64,000 nt of DNA from Hsuehochloa calcarea (GCA_036346395.1 CM070604.1:41381662-41445661); one strand, 5' to 3'. Positions 1 through 11,231 are shown, counted from the first letter of the stretch. The notes: generated by a model not told the origin, from the sequence alone. Numbers and translations: made by a program.

Positions 1-7
1 ACAACAA

Positions 8-1062
8 GTGGCTGAGATGATCCAAGCAGATATTGTCACATCCAGTTTAAGCCCATTTGCATCTCCCGCGTTGCTAGTAAAGAAGAAGGATGGAACATGG
101 AGGTTCTGTGTGGATTACAGAAAGTTGAATGCTATTACTGTCAAAAGTAAGTTCTTTATGCCTATTGTGGATGAACTATTAGATGAGTTGGCCAGTACTA
201 GATACTTTTCTAAACTAGATCTTAAATCTGGATACCACCAAATTATAATGATTGAACAAGATGAGCATAAGACGGCATTCAAGACACATCACGACCAATT
301 TCAATTTAGAGTTATGCCATTTGGGTTAACAAATGCACCTGCCACATTTCATCGTCCAATGAACTCTATTTTTGTTCCTTACATGAAAAAGTTTATGCTA
401 GTCTTTATGGATGATATTTTATTCTATAGCAAAGATATGGAAGATCATATGAAACAATTGAATATTGTGTTGGACACTTTGACACAACGTCAATTGGTGA
501 TTAAAAGAAGTAAATGCAGTTTTGCTCAAAGGAAACTGGAATATGTGGGACACATAATTTCTGGTCAAGGTGTATCTACTGATAATTCTAAAATTCAAGC
601 AATGATTCAATGGCCTATTCCTGCAAATGTGTCAGAATTAAGGGGTTTTATGGGTCTAACAGGATATTATAGAAAGTTTGTGAGGCATTATGGGATATTT
701 GCCAAACCCTTGACTGTATTATTATAGAAAAAGGGATTTCAGTGGACTGAGGGAGCTCAGATTGCATTTGAAAAGTTGTCAATATATGAAAAGGAATTTC
801 TGGCCATTATGATGGCAATTGAAAAGTGGAGGCAATATCTGCAAAGAGTACCCTTTGTCATCAAGACAAATTACAAAAGCTTGTGTAACTTGGAAGAGCA
901 AGTACTACATTCAGAGTTACAAAAGAAAGCAATGACCAAATTGATTGGTTGCAGTACAAGTTTCAATATCAGAAGAGGGAAAACAATAAGGTGGCCGATG
1001 CTCTATATCGAGTGGGACATCTGTATCAAATCCAAGCAATCTCAATGGCCCAACCTATATGG
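8..1062 (+). pseudogene. Gypsy reverse transcriptase and RNase H fragment
   Basis: The reading frame is open from the window edge to the stop at 727. RT motifs are clear: KKKDGTWRFCVDYRKLN near residues 25-41, SKLDLKSGYHQI with the first catalytic Asp at residue 71, RVMPFGLTNAP at 101-111, and the active site FMDD at 133-136. FMDD is a common plant gypsy form of YxDD. After the stop, the RNase H part resumes in another frame at 776 (IYEKEFLAIMMAIEKW), but about 40 residues that should lie between the connection domain and this motif are missing. It copied element RNA into DNA; it cannot now. Confidence 0.92.
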
Positions 1063-1071
1063 ATTTAAGAG

Positions 1072-1815
1072 GTGCTCAATTCTTATGAAGTGGATGCACA
1101 AGCAAAAGAATTGTTGATGCAGCTAGCACTAACTGGGTCAAATGATCAAGGGTATGCCCTGGTAGAAGGTATTATCATACATCAAGGAAGAAGCTGGGTT
1201 GGGTTTAATGCATGTCTACAAACTAAATTAATACATGTCCTTCACGCTTCACCAGTGGATGGCCATTCTGGCAGTCAAGCTACATATCAAAGAGTGAAGA
1301 AAGTGTTCAGCTGGGCAGGAATGAAACAAGATGTTGAGGAATTTGTTAAGCAATGCAGTGTGTGTCCGCAAGCAAAACATAAGCATTGCAATTTACCTGG
1401 ACTGTTATGTCCTCTACCGATTTTAGATGGAGCTTGGCAAGATGTGACCATGAATTTCATCGAGGGACTACCCAGGTCAGAAGGATATAATGCCATTTTA
1501 GTAGTAGTCGACGTATTTACTAAATATACACATTTCTCCCTTAAGCATCCCTTTACTGCTGTTCAGATAGCAAAGGTAGTTCTTGACAATGTAGTGAAAT
1601 TGCATGTCATACCTAGAACTATCACTTCAGATAGGGACAAGATATTTACAAGTTTATTCTGGAGGGAGTTGTTTAAGCTATTGGACACCAAATTGCTAAT
1701 GAGTACTACATATCATCCTCATACTGATGCCCAAAGTGAACGGGTTAATAAGTGTTTAGAAATGTATTTGAGGTGTGCGGTTCAAGAAACACCGACTAAA
1801 TGGCAACAATGGTAG
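1072..1815 (+). pseudogene. Gypsy integrase (zinc finger and DDE core)
   Basis: The integrase inserted element cDNA into the chromosome. Numbered from the first codon of this segment, an HHCC zinc finger is visible at H58, H65, C95 and C98. The catalytic triad is D147 (VVVDVF), D187 (TSDRDKIF) and E223 (QSERVN), giving the expected D-35-E spacing. The frame stops at TKWQQW, where a full protein would run about 150 residues further. Catalytic residues are intact although the polyprotein around them is broken. The start is arbitrary because this was part of a polyprotein. Confidence 0.92.
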
Positions 1816-2141
1816 GAGTGGCAACATACAAATTGGAGCTACCAGAAGAAGCCTTAGTACATCAAGTGTTCCATGTTTCTCAGTTGTAACCTCAAGTGTC
1901 AGATCATACACCGGTGTTCTCATCAATACATAATCCAATTGATTTCTCTCGAGTGGATGTTCAGCCATAGGAAATTCTGGACAAAAGACTGGTCAAGAAA
2001 GGTAATGCAGCTCATTTGCAGGTTCTAATCAAATGGACGACATTGCCGACAACAATGGCTACGTGGGAAGATTATGAGGTGTTGCGCACAAGGTTTCCCA
2101 GTGATTCAGCTTGGGGACAAGTTGATTCTCGAGAGGGAGGC
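1816..2141 (+). pseudogene. Integrase C-terminal/chromodomain-like tail
   Basis: After a deletion the reading resumes as LPEEALVHQVFHVSQL, the linker usually found just before the chromodomain of plant gypsy elements. A degenerate chromodomain-like stretch follows (DKRLVKKGNAAHLQVLIKW, then TTMATWEDYEVLRTRFP). One stop separates the two parts. In chromoviruses this domain helps target insertion to chromatin. The assignment is by motif and position only. Confidence 0.7.
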
Positions 2142-2432
2142 AGTGTGATGAGACCGGCAAGACAGCTATAGAAGACAGCAGAGGAGGAGCAGAGCGCAGT
2201 ACGCAAGTGGTTGGGTAAAGGTGAGCTGGGCTGTAGGGTTATGTTTTGATGTGAAGGTGGGCCTATCCCATGTAATGGAACTGAGTGCGTGTGGTGTTAA
2301 GAACATGCACTGTGTAATTTATGACAATTATCGATTAAGAAAAACGTTGTAGCGTGTCCTTCCTTCTCTTCTCTTCTCCATCCATGGGTTCTTTTTCCTT
2401 TTGGCGGCTCGTCGACAGCGAAGACATGACAC
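2142..2432 (+). repeat. Candidate 3' LTR of the first gypsy element
   Basis: A purine-rich tract (GAGAGGGAGGCAG) immediately precedes TGTGATGAGACC, as a polypurine tract precedes a 3' LTR. A plausible end is the CA in GACATGACA near 2432. The matching 5' LTR is outside the window, so neither boundary can be confirmed. Confidence 0.45.
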
Positions 2433-3061
2433 CGACAAAGGTTGATGGCCAGCGGCGATAGCGGGCGGATGTCAATGGAGACCGGCGACCGTCGTGGGAG
2501 GACAGAGGCCGACGTTTCTCGCGGGAGGCCAGCGGAGTCGGGCGCGAGTGGGGGAGAACGGTGGCGTCAGGATGAGTTGCTCGGGAGACCTAACGCCCGA
2601 GTCACTCGGGAGAGGGAGATGGTATGGGAGCCGAAGGGGAAGAGGAAAAGAAAACAGGGTGGGGGAGGGGGAAAGAGGAGGAAAAAATGAAAGGATTTGG
2701 AGTTATATATTAATGGTATTTGGTGGGATAATTTTATCGAACTTTAGTGGCAAAGGATATTGCATTCCACAAAGCTAAAAAAAAAATTCTCCCATAACTT
2801 TCAGCTTTTAGGCATAAAATGACATAAGCTTTTCATAAGCTACATACAAAAATCATTCCTTTGTTTAGGTTTTTTTGTGCTTATAAGCCAAATAAAAAAC
2901 ATAAACAAACATGGCCTGAATTTCGCAAAGTGCACTGTTCGAAAACGTCTATAGGAATGCGTGTTCTACTGGAGCACACGTATTAGTGCAATCCGTCTTC
3001 ACTACTAAAATACGTAAAGTTAACTTCGTTTCCCGTAGAACGAATGAACTTTAGCCGCTGA
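2433..3061. other. Intergenic spacer
   Basis: The first 260 bases are GC- and purine-rich, with short open frames on + that look like low-complexity sequence, ending in an AG-rich run. The rest is AT-rich. No gene is recognised. A MITE-like piece is listed separately. Confidence 0.5.
2780..2916. repeat. Possible MITE-type fragment
   Basis: AT-rich sequence with imperfect internal symmetry (AAGCTTTTCATAAGCT, then GCTTATAAGC) ends in AAACAAACATGGCC. Read from the minus strand it begins GGCCATGTTTGTTTATG, which resembles the ends of small grass DNA transposons. No second terminal repeat or target duplication was found, so this is weak. Confidence 0.25.
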
Positions 3062-3071
3062 CACGTGGGCC
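3062..3071 (+). promoter_or_regulatory. G-box overlapping a GGGCC element upstream of the DUF716 gene
   Basis: CACGTG (3062-3067) runs directly into TGGGCC (3066-3071), about 260 bp before the start codon. CACGTG is bound by plant bZIP/bHLH factors and TGGGCC resembles TCP site II. No convincing TATA box was found, which suits a GC-rich TATA-less grass promoter. Function is inferred. Confidence 0.45.
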
Positions 3072-3328
3072 CGCGCTGCAAACGACCCACGCGGCCGCTC
3101 GTCAACCGAGCCGGTCCCCCGTCGCTGGCCGCCAACCACAGAACCCAACCGCTGACTCCCACGGTCCGATCGCCATTGGCCACCTCCCCTCCAAAAACAA
3201 GTAGTACTCGCTGCCCACCGGGCCACACCCCCTTCGTCTTCCCCTCAGATCCACCGCCCCCCGAAAAACCAACCACCGAAACACCCGCCCACGGCGAGCG
3301 GCGCCCCGGACGCACACCCCACCCTCCC

Positions 3329-4228
3329 ATGCCGGGCCTCCTCGCCTACTCCGCCGCCGGGCTCGGCCTCCTGGCCCTGGCCGCGCTCGAGTCCCTCCCG
3401 CTCCGCCTCCCGCCGCTCCCGCTCCTCCCGCGCCGCCTCTCCACGCCGTTGCACCTCCGCCACCTCCTCGCGGCGCTCCTCTCGGCGCTCTGCCTCCTCT
3501 CCGCGCTGCTCTCCGCGCACCACCTCTCCCTCCCCACGCTCGCCGCCTCCGCGCTCTTCCTCCTCTACTCCCTCGCGCCGCTCGCCGCCCCGCTACCTCT
3601 CCCGCTCCCGCTGCTCAACCTCCTCCTCGCCGCGGCCTTCGCGCAGGAGCTGCTCCTCTTTGCGCACCGCCGCCCGTCCACCGCCGCCGGCATCGAGAAC
3701 CGGTACTTCGACCTACTGCTCGTCCCCATCACACTCTGCCTCGGCTCCACCCTGTTCGCTGCCCACCACCCGAAGGCCGCCCCGCCACGCCTCGCCCGCG
3801 CCGCGGGGCTGGCGCTGCAGGGCACGTGGATGGTGCAGATGGGGTTCTCCTTCTTCACCAGCGCCGTCGCCCACGGCTGCGCGCTCCACGCGCAGAGCCG
3901 CGCCGACTACACCATCAACTGCCGCACCCACGAGGACTACCACCGCGCGCGCTCCGTCGCCACGCTGCAGTTCAACGGCCACCTCGCGCTGCTCGTGCTC
4001 GCCGGCGCGGCGGCGTACGCGGCCGTCATCTCCAGAAGGAGCCGTCCACCGACCGGGTACAGGATGCTGGGCAAGGAGGTGCAGATGGAGGGGATGCCCA
4101 TGCCCTCGCGGTTCACGTTGGATTCGGATGAGAAGGAAGATGAAGGGGTCACCACTGCAGCGGCGCCGGTGCCAAACGGGGTGGAGTCCCATCACGAGAT
4201 CGCATTGCACGCTCCTGATTCCAAATGA
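3329..4228 (+). CDS. DUF716/TMEM45-type multi-pass membrane protein
   Basis: A 299-residue protein in one exon, starting at the ATG in CTCCCATGCCGGGC, the first ATG of the frame. It has repeated hydrophobic segments near residues 3-22, 44-63, 68-84, 88-112, 127-145, 157-183 and 214-234. The family core is seen as AFAQELLLFAHRR (103-115), GTWMVQMGFSFF (165-176), AHGCALHAQSRADYTINC (181-198) and HEDYHRARSVATLQFNGHLA (201-220). The C-terminal 60 residues are polar, acidic and probably cytosolic. Length fits the plant DUF716 family; the biochemical role of that family is poorly known and I do not assign one. The frame is intact with strong third-position GC, unlike all its neighbours. Poly(A) signal at 4454. 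Confidence 0.92.
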   Translation: MPGLLAYSAAGLGLLALAALESLPLRLPPLPLLPRRLSTPLHLRHLLAALLSALCLLSALLSAHHLSLPTLAASALFLLYSLAPLAAPLPLPLPLLNLLLAAAFAQELLLFAHRRPSTAAGIENRYFDLLLVPITLCLGSTLFAAHHPKAAPPRLARAAGLALQGTWMVQMGFSFFTSAVAHGCALHAQSRADYTINCRTHEDYHRARSVATLQFNGHLALLVLAGAAAYAAVISRRSRPPTGYRMLGKEVQMEGMPMPSRFTLDSDEKEDEGVTTAAAPVPNGVESHHEIALHAPDSK

Positions 4229-4453
4229 CGGAGTTGGAATTGGGGCGGTTTTGGTGTAGAGTTGCCCATTGACGGTATCGTGTTTGTGTGTTTCAATACT
4301 GCATTTCAATATGTCACTCTTTTCTCGATACTTGGAGGTTCACCTCATGAGTGGGTAGAGATCCGGCTCAATTTGATCTGCATACATTAATTAATTAACA
4401 TCTGTACAATATTGTAATGCCGTGGGTTCAGAACTTTAGATAGCTCTGTGAGA

Positions 4454-4459
4454 AATAAA
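4454..4459 (+). terminator. Poly(A) signal AATAAA of the DUF716 gene
   Basis: A perfect AATAAA lies about 225 bp after the stop codon in AT-rich sequence, a normal distance for a plant 3' UTR. The cleavage site would be expected 10-30 bp downstream. Confidence 0.6.
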
Positions 4460-5335
4460 GTTTACTGACATTTCAGTTTGGAAACAAAGTCCTTACTCTG
4501 CATACTGTGCAACCTTAGTTGAAATTTCCTTCAATTTATTGAAATTTTAGTTATGTTTTATTTTTTTGGGTGCTGCGGCATAAATAAGTTTGAGATTGAG
4601 AATTTGAGATACATATTGGCCGGTAGTAGACTGAACTAGAATTACCAAGCCAGCAGCCAAAATCCACTACACTTCTCTCCTGCTCCCTCTTCTCTCTTCA
4701 TTCTTAACTCCTCTCACTAAGAGTGCCCAAATTTTCAACTGTGGGCTATATGTTGCTCCAACGTGATCTTTTTTTGTGCAAGAAATTGTGATCCTTAGGA
4801 CTTAACTGAGCAGCTGAGATGTCATGTGCCATGAAGGAGAGGCAGATACCACCGACCGCACCGGTCGGTGGGAGCATGTGATGAGCATCATGCTGCGAGG
4901 CATAAGCTTCCTATGAATACTGGCAGTATGGTATGGGTGATGGGTTCACGACCATGCATCGGTGGGTACTTCTGGTGCATCCTGGACAGACAGTGTGGCG
5001 TGGTGTCATTGCTGACCATGGAATGTGTCATTGCTGAACCTTAGAAGTTAGACCACTTGCTGGAGGAGAATGCTGAGGAGCAGCTGAGCGGGAACCTGTC
5101 ACTGTGAGTGAAGGGAAGGTCGGGCAGCTCAATCTCTAGTGCACAGGAGGTAGCTATTATTTTTAGTGAATTGGTGGTTGTTTGTCGCTAAGGATTTAGT
5201 TTCAGAAGCATTTTGGGTAACGTGAACTGCATTGTGCATTGTTGTTTGAATGTTGTTGTCTTAGGTATGTCCTCTCTGGTGCTGGCCTGAAATGGGTTGT
5301 GCCTTTCAAGATCCACTGGGGACACAGATTTTGAG
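4460..5335. other. Intergenic spacer
   Basis: No gene, RNA or repeat with recognisable structure was found. Open frames are short and have no family signature. A CT-rich tract lies near 4673-4712. Confidence 0.4.
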
Positions 5336-5790
5336 GATTTCATCATGTCAATCATCAGGCATCTGAAGGTGCAGGTATTTACAAGTTGCAAGGTATTTGA
5401 AATTTCATTTGCTGTGGTTGTCTCATAGGCTAAGTTGCAGAAGGTTGGAAAGGGTTTTATGCTAAAACACAGATTCCCACCCTTTTTGTTATGCAAGCAG
5501 CCAAGTGGAACTAGAGCTGTTCGAATGTTTATTTCCATGCAGCCATTGCATGGAAGTGGTTACTACTACTCTACGCCTCTGCCGTATCAACGCCACGGGG
5601 TGTATGGATTGCAGAATAAAGAAAGGCAAGATTGAAGCTCAAAAATCTAGCAGTTCAACAGCATAGAAGAAATATGGTTCGATCCGCTGTCCAGTGTAGA
5701 AGGAGAAGTTGCTGGATCCAAATTTTATGGTTTGCCTAAATTGGCTGCTCTCTTAGCCTGGAAGGAATCAGATTGAGCTGCTAACCAGGT
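5336..5790 (+). pseudogene. Relic related in inverted orientation to the 23.5-24.7 kb gene fragment
   Basis: Read on +, this stretch matches the minus strand of about 23470-23800 at DNA level. Shared landmarks in the same order are TGCATGGAAGT, TATCAA(C/T)GCCA, TGGATTGCAGAA, CAGTGTA(A/G)AA, TGGATCCAAAT and TTGCCTAAATT. It encodes SKFYGLPKLAALLAWKESD, related to SKCHYLPKLIATKLLALKET on the other copy. No open frame spans it. It is probably an inverted duplicate of a low-copy gene, function unknown. Confidence 0.45.
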
Positions 5791-6295
5791 TTTTTTTTTT
5801 AAAAAAAAAATCTATGCACAAGCTACAACTCACAGAATTTCTTCTTCTTCTTGAGCAGAACTCAAGAGTTTCCAGTGAAACCTCTATGACGAGGCATCTT
5901 ATTAAAATGTACTTATGCTGTAATCAAATAGACTGTTTTGCTCAACAAATCTGGGGTAAGCACCTTTTTCTCATCAATTGTCTGTTAATGGATCTGCATC
6001 TGGAATTTTCGTTCGCCTTGAGATTGTTATATTCGAATCCTCTGTGGTATGATTAGGCAAGGAGCAAAACAAAAGCATGCTACAGGTATACCTTTTAGCT
6101 TTTCAGGCATGGTGTGATTTTAGGCATTTCACATGTTAAACTGCGTCCGCAGAATTTGACATGAGACCCGATAATGAAGCAAGAGAACCGAACAACTGTT
6201 TGTGTTCCATCCCTTGCTATTTTCTTCTCATTACACAGGCTTACATGATTACATCTAGATCGCTTGCGCATCAAACGACCTGTCATGCTTGGTCA
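5791..6295. other. Spacer with poly-T/poly-A tract
   Basis: Begins with a run of T then A (5790-5809), followed by AT-rich sequence with no recognised gene. The right part probably contains the 3' flank of the minus-strand gene relic that ends at 6296. Confidence 0.35.
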
Positions 6296-6689
6296 CTAGG
6301 TAGGAGCGAGCACGGCGGCGGGCCGTGGTCCGCAGCTCTCCCTCAAGCTCAAGTTGAGGCCAAACGCGGTCACGTGGACCACGCGCTTGAGGTCGTCACC
6401 CTCCGCGTTCATGACGTCCGCCGACTCCCGCTGGCGGAGCTCGACGACGCAGAACTCGCCGCCGTCCACGCGGGCGAGGGCGACCTCCGCGTGCAACATC
6501 GGCTCATCACTGTAGAACACCCGATCCTTCCCGACCCTGCAGTCGGGCGGCTCCTCGGTGGAGCCTCCGCCGCGAGACGGGACGTCGCAGGCGCAGGGGA
6601 AACCGTCGCGGCAGAGCCCGACCCACGCGTCCAGCTCGCCGTCGTAGCGGCCCGCGCCCTGGAAGGGCAACAGTCGAAGGAGTAGTTCC
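6296..6689 (-). pseudogene. C-terminal exon of a grass gene resembling DUF1618-type proteins, cut by a copia LTR
   Basis: The minus strand encodes GRYDGELDAWVGLCRDG, then CACDVPS, GKDRVFYSDEPMLHAEVALA and DGGEFCVVELRQRESADV, closing with VVHVTAFGLNLSL and a TAG stop at 6296. This pattern (a self-contained ELDAWVGLC block, a CDV block, then a C-VE block) recalls the C-terminus of large rice families annotated DUF1618 or F-box-like. That is memory of the family and was not searched. The copia LTR starts at 6690 and removes everything upstream. Just before the junction, NYSFD reads in a different frame from LPFQG, so a small deletion also broke the gene. High GC matches a real grass exon. Confidence 0.5.
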
Positions 6690-7052
6690 TGTTGGAATTT
6701 ATAGGATTTGCCCTTATAATATTTTAAATCAATCATAAAAAAATATTTAAATAAATCATAGAAAAATCTCAAAGACTCACTCATATATGGTGAAAAGTGA
6801 AAAATTTAGTACCATATTGCTAGTCTAGGTGGGAGGATACTAATTTATAAGGTGGGGTTGATATTACCTAGTTGAAGTAAGCAAAAAAAAAAAAAACGCG
6901 TGCGCACTCGCCCACCTCGCCATCGCCCGCCCCCCTGAGGGAGAGAAGTCTTCTATCAGATATAAACATAGAACAGAGAGAGACCAGTACCAGATTTGCT
7001 TTGTTCCCCTGTGCTGCACAACCTCGGCCACTCCATTCCTTCCTCGGAGTAC
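6690..7052 (+). repeat. 5' LTR of copia, 3' part deleted
   Basis: It matches 22693-23225 over many blocks, including ACCATATTGCTAGTCTAGGT, ATTTATAAGGT and TTACCTAGTTGAAG. Similarity stops near CCTCGG at about 7050, where the sequence jumps towards the end of integrase, so the rest of the LTR and the primer site are lost. Confidence 0.8.
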
Positions 7053-7104
7053 TTGGGGTCCATCACTTTCATATTTGATAGATATATATATTTATCATAG
7101 TACA

Positions 7105-7994
7105 GGCTATAGGTTTCTAGTAGTTCAATCTGGGATACATAGCATACCAATCAATATGCTAATAGAATCCCGAGATGTTTTTTTCTTTGAAAATATATTT
7201 CCTATGAAGAATTCACATAGCTCTTCTAGTCAAGCAAATGATTTAACTTCTGAACCTACCGCTCTAATTGAGTATATTAAACACACACACGAACACATAC
7301 ATGAGAAGGATGACAGTGTTGTAGCACCTCGAAGGAGCAAGAGACAAATGATTACAAAATCTTTTTATGATGACTTCACTGTGTACCTTGTGGATGATAT
7401 TCCCAAATCTATTTCAGAGGCATATGCATCTCCTAATACAGAGTACCGGAAGGATGCGGCATCAAAGTGAAATTGATTCCATTATCGCTAATGGAACTTG
7501 GGAAGTCACCGATTGTCTATTTGGTTGCAAGGCAGTTGGATGTAAGTTGGTGTTCGAGAAGAAGCTTAGTCTTGATGGTACAATCAAAAAGTACAAGACT
7601 CTGCTTGTGGCTAAATGTTATACTAAAAAAAGGCGATGATTTATTTGGTACTTATTACCAGATTAACCACAATTCGAGTACTACTATCTTTGGTTGCCTC
7701 ACATGGTCTTAATGTCCATCAAATGTCCTCAATGGAGAGTTGGATGAGAAAATTTACATAGATCAGTTTGATGGATTTGTAGTACCTGGACAAGAGGGAG
7801 AGGTCTGTAAGTTATTAAAATCTTTATACAACCTCAAACAAGAACCTAAACAGTGATATGAGAAGTTCGATAGAACTTTGACATCTACAGGGTTTGCGGT
7901 AAATGAAACTGACAAATGTGTATACTACTGCTATAGTGTGGATGAAGGAGTAATATTATATTTGTATGTTGATGACATACTTTTCTTCACTGGT
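7105..7994 (+). pseudogene. Copia integrase end and reverse transcriptase N-terminal half
   Basis: Begins with the integrase tail (GYRFLVVQSGIHSIPINMLI, then VFFFENIFP) and a basic linker (APRRSKRQ). RT follows in shifted frames: SIIANGTWEVTD, GCKLVFEKKLSLDGTIKKYK, then LYNLKQEPK near 7830 and the active site YVDDILFF near 7960. At least three frameshifts or stops lie between these motifs. The active-site aspartates are still present. It ends abruptly where the inserted gypsy LTR begins. Confidence 0.85.
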
Positions 7995-7995
7995 C

Positions 7996-10900
7996 GTCCA
8001 TTTGGTTGCAAGCCAGTCGAAGTACTCCTCGTAAAACTCTAGATTCTCTGATTCTTCCTCGGCAACTGATCAACAATGGCGTAAAGTCGTGAGTTCATAA
8101 AGTACTCTATAGGTCGCAAGGAATGGTATGCAAATAATATTCATACAAGGCTTGAACAAGAGCAGCTTTAGGGCTATTTTGCAGAAAGCAGTATTGATAG
8201 TAAATACAATAAATAGATTGAAAATCAAAATTTAAAAGATTAAATATATAAGTAAACAAGTACTTTGAAATAACTAGTGAACTACCCGTTCACTTTCTAA
8301 CCAAACCACCATTCCAACAGATTGACCCCTCGTGTGAAATCACCAGGCATTGTCTATAACTAGGGACACGACTATTCGAATAGTTTTTAACGCTTTGCAG
8401 AGGTTGTACAGCTTGACTCACAAGAGATAATAAATTTATAATGTCCGTCTGACACATTTTCAAAGGTGTGTGACTAAACGATTATCACAAGACTTTTATA
8501 AAACTCTCTTTTGACCCAATTCTGCTCGCTAAGGTTTCACCATTTATCGACCCCCTCTTGCGCCAAACCTCAACCCAAATAGAACTAAATCAAAATATTG
8601 CTAATTAATTAACCAGGTCCACCCCATACTGGACATGTGGTTGCACGATATGGCCTAAATCAATAGCGTACAAAGTTAAATCCTTAGTGACTACTCAGGC
8701 GAGGCAACCACATCCTAAATTCATCCCCTTTACTGCACATCATTCACCTGAGTATGAAACTATTTTTGTTCAAACTGGCCAAATGGCAACCCTTGCCATG
8801 TCACAACAAATTTTAATAACAGTGTCCACGCCACAATTCCATATTTTATTAAGTCAAATTTTCATGATTAATCATTGTAAAGGAACTCATCGTACAACTA
8901 AAGCATGACTAAGCATATTTTATGTTTTCCCATGTTGGTAATAAAAATAGGTCCAACTAAAATTATCCATTTCTAGGTTTTTAAAGGAAACATGACATTC
9001 ACAAATTATCAAGGTGTCATATTGTCGAATAGGTATTTAGCTACTCTAAAAAACAGTTGATCTAAAATTAGCAATGTATTTTTATATAAAACAATAGAAT
9101 TTTGTAAAAATTGGTACAACACATAGATCTATGACTTTCCTTCATCAAAAATGGAAATACTCTTGCAGATGGCAGACTGGTCCAAGCTAGCATCAGAAGC
9201 ATCAGATTCTATACAAAACGAGACCAACAAATAGTGATAAATCCAAATAAAATACCAAAAAATATATAATTAGTACTATTAGAGACATTATGAATTTAGG
9301 AAAAAAAATCGATGGAATCAAAGTTCGTATGAAGGTGAATGAACATCTGGAAGTTTGAATATCATATGAAATAATAGAAAAAGGAAAATCAGGGAATATT
9401 CCATAGAATATGCTATTATGAATTTAGAGATTAAATGAATGGCTAACTTTGGGGCCCACTTGTAAGTGAGTGAGAGGTGGAAAAAGAAGGGAAAGACTGT
9501 GTATGACAAGTGGGCCCCATGTGTAAGTGGCACAAAGCAAAAGAAAGAAGAAGAAACAGAGCAACATGAAAGAGAGCAGAGACAGGTGGCTCTATTGCGG
9601 TGGCGGCGCTGGCGAGGGCGGTGTGAAGGCCGGCGATGACGGCCAAAATGAGTCGCCGGTGGGGTGTGGAGGTGGTAGGAAGTGACGGCGGATGCGACAG
9701 CCGGTGGAGGTGCAAGCGGCGCGGGTTGCATGGGGTGGCCGTGAGGGGCGACATGAGCATGGGCAGTGCCCAGGCACGGGGAAGGTATAGGGTTGGTCGG
9801 GGAGACACGGGGATGGCCGAGGAGGTCCGGCGATAGTGACCAACAGCACAAAAGGAGGTATGACGGTGACGACCTACTCTGGCGACGGGAAACCCAAAAT
9901 TGAGGAGGGGGTGGGTTGAGAATGACTGGGAACACATTATGACACAGTCGGTTTGGTTGGAGGATCACTGGAGAAGAAGATCGGTCTACATAGGCAATTT
10001 CGGCCTAGGAGAGGGAAACGGCAAAATTCCAGCGACCCACTGCACGAAAGAAGAAATTGATTGAGGGGCAATTTTCCTTGGCATCGGGAACACGACGTGA
10101 CATGGTTCGGGATTTGAAAATCTCACCGGAGCGACGGATGCACAAATCGGGGGTGGTAGCCGGTGCTCGGGAGGACGGCGAATTCGTCGGCAATGTTGCT
10201 CCGGAGACGAAGGAGTTGGAGGGGGTGTGAAGGGGTGAAGATGGTGCCGAGGCTTCAATTTATAGATGAATGTGGGGACTGGAGCGAGTGTGGGAGAGAA
10301 CGGGATTCACGACAACGTTTTGGCCGGCATTGACAAGCATTGATGGCGCGGACGGCGCGGCACGACGCGCGGGTGGCGTGGTACGACGCGTGGGTGTGAC
10401 ACGCGCGGCTGACATGATTGGTAGCGAGGCTCGGGTCGTGGTCAGGGCAGAGCACGCACGATGCGGCACGATGCAAGGGCGCATGGCGCGGGTGGTGCGA
10501 TTGGTGGAGCGTGCACAGGAGGTCGCTACCGCTAGCTCGGGCGCGGCGCAGTGCGGTGCAGCTCAGCAGGGACACGATTGGGCGATGCCGGCTCAGGACA
10601 GAGAAAGGGTAGGGGCAGAGGAGCCAGGAGAAAGAAAGAAAAATAAAAAGGAAGAAAAGGAAAAAGGTTTTCGGTCCAAGAAAAATGAAATAAAATTTTG
10701 ATATTTACATTTTAGAGAAAATTCAAATAGAAATTTGAATTTTGAAATTCGGTTGAGATTTGAATTTGAGAGAAGAGATTAATTAAAATTAAGAATTTGA
10801 ATTCAAAATTGACAGAGAAAAGAATTGATTTTGGATCAAAGATTTGAATTGAGACTTGGAATTTGGATTTGTATTTGGAGTTGAAATGAGATTCATGATT

Positions 10901-11230
10901 TGATTTGAATAATATTTATATAAGCAAGAACTCCAAATTAAAAGCCAACACTTTAAAATAATTAATTAAATTAAATTTTACAACAAATAATAGAAACTTT
11001 GGAAAAGTAATAAAATAGAATTCCAAGGAATAACAAATGAACTTGGAAAGCCCAAAATTTCATATAATCAAATAAACCATTTTTTTAATTTAATTGAAGT
11101 TTGATTTATGCATATTAAATTGTTTTTATTTCTAAAATTTCAAATTAAGTTTTAACAAATCAAAATAGTTCAAATGATTACTTTTATTTTGAAATTTTCA
11201 AAAAGAACAAAAAAAATTAGGATGTTACAA
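7996..11230 (-). repeat. Long gypsy LTR fragment, minus strand
   Basis: On the minus strand this begins TGTAACATCC followed by an AT-rich stretch, the usual start of long grass gypsy LTRs, and runs about 3.2 kb with a GC-rich middle (9590-10620). No gag-pol motif is visible, so it is LTR rather than internal sequence. Open frames in the GC-rich middle have no family signature. Copia sequence that should join the two sides is missing, so the insertion was followed by, or came with, a deletion, and no target duplication is visible. Its left end is truncated. Confidence 0.65.
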
Positions 11231-11231
11231 C

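Larger units (their letters stand above)
1..2432 (+). mobile_element. Ty3/gypsy chromovirus, left end outside window, decayed
   Basis: Reverse transcriptase, RNase H, integrase and a chromodomain-like tail follow each other in the order typical of Ty3/gypsy, and a candidate 3' LTR ends the element. Gag, protease and the 5' LTR lie left of the window. The element is dead: there is a stop after the RT, an internal deletion in RNase H near 780, and a deletion between the integrase core and the C-terminal domain near 1815. The order of domains is seen directly; the chromovirus assignment rests on the tail at 1816-2141 and is inference. Confidence 0.9.

Noticed and set aside
3065..3328. N-terminal extension of the DUF716 protein to 3065
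   Set aside because: The extension starts at GTG, has no ATG before 3329 and is Pro/Arg-rich like a GC-rich 5' UTR.
3565..4309. Long minus-strand and alternative plus-strand frames over the DUF716 gene
   Set aside because: They are shadows of high third-position GC. Only the 3329-4228 frame has family motifs and membrane segments.
6161..6685. Plus-strand 174-codon frame opposite the DUF1618-like exon
   Set aside because: It mirrors the GC-rich minus-strand exon, which carries the recognisable protein blocks.
9318..10701. GC-rich open frames on both strands at 9.3-10.7 kb as genes
   Set aside because: They lie inside a gypsy LTR fragment, have biased low-complexity composition and no domain.
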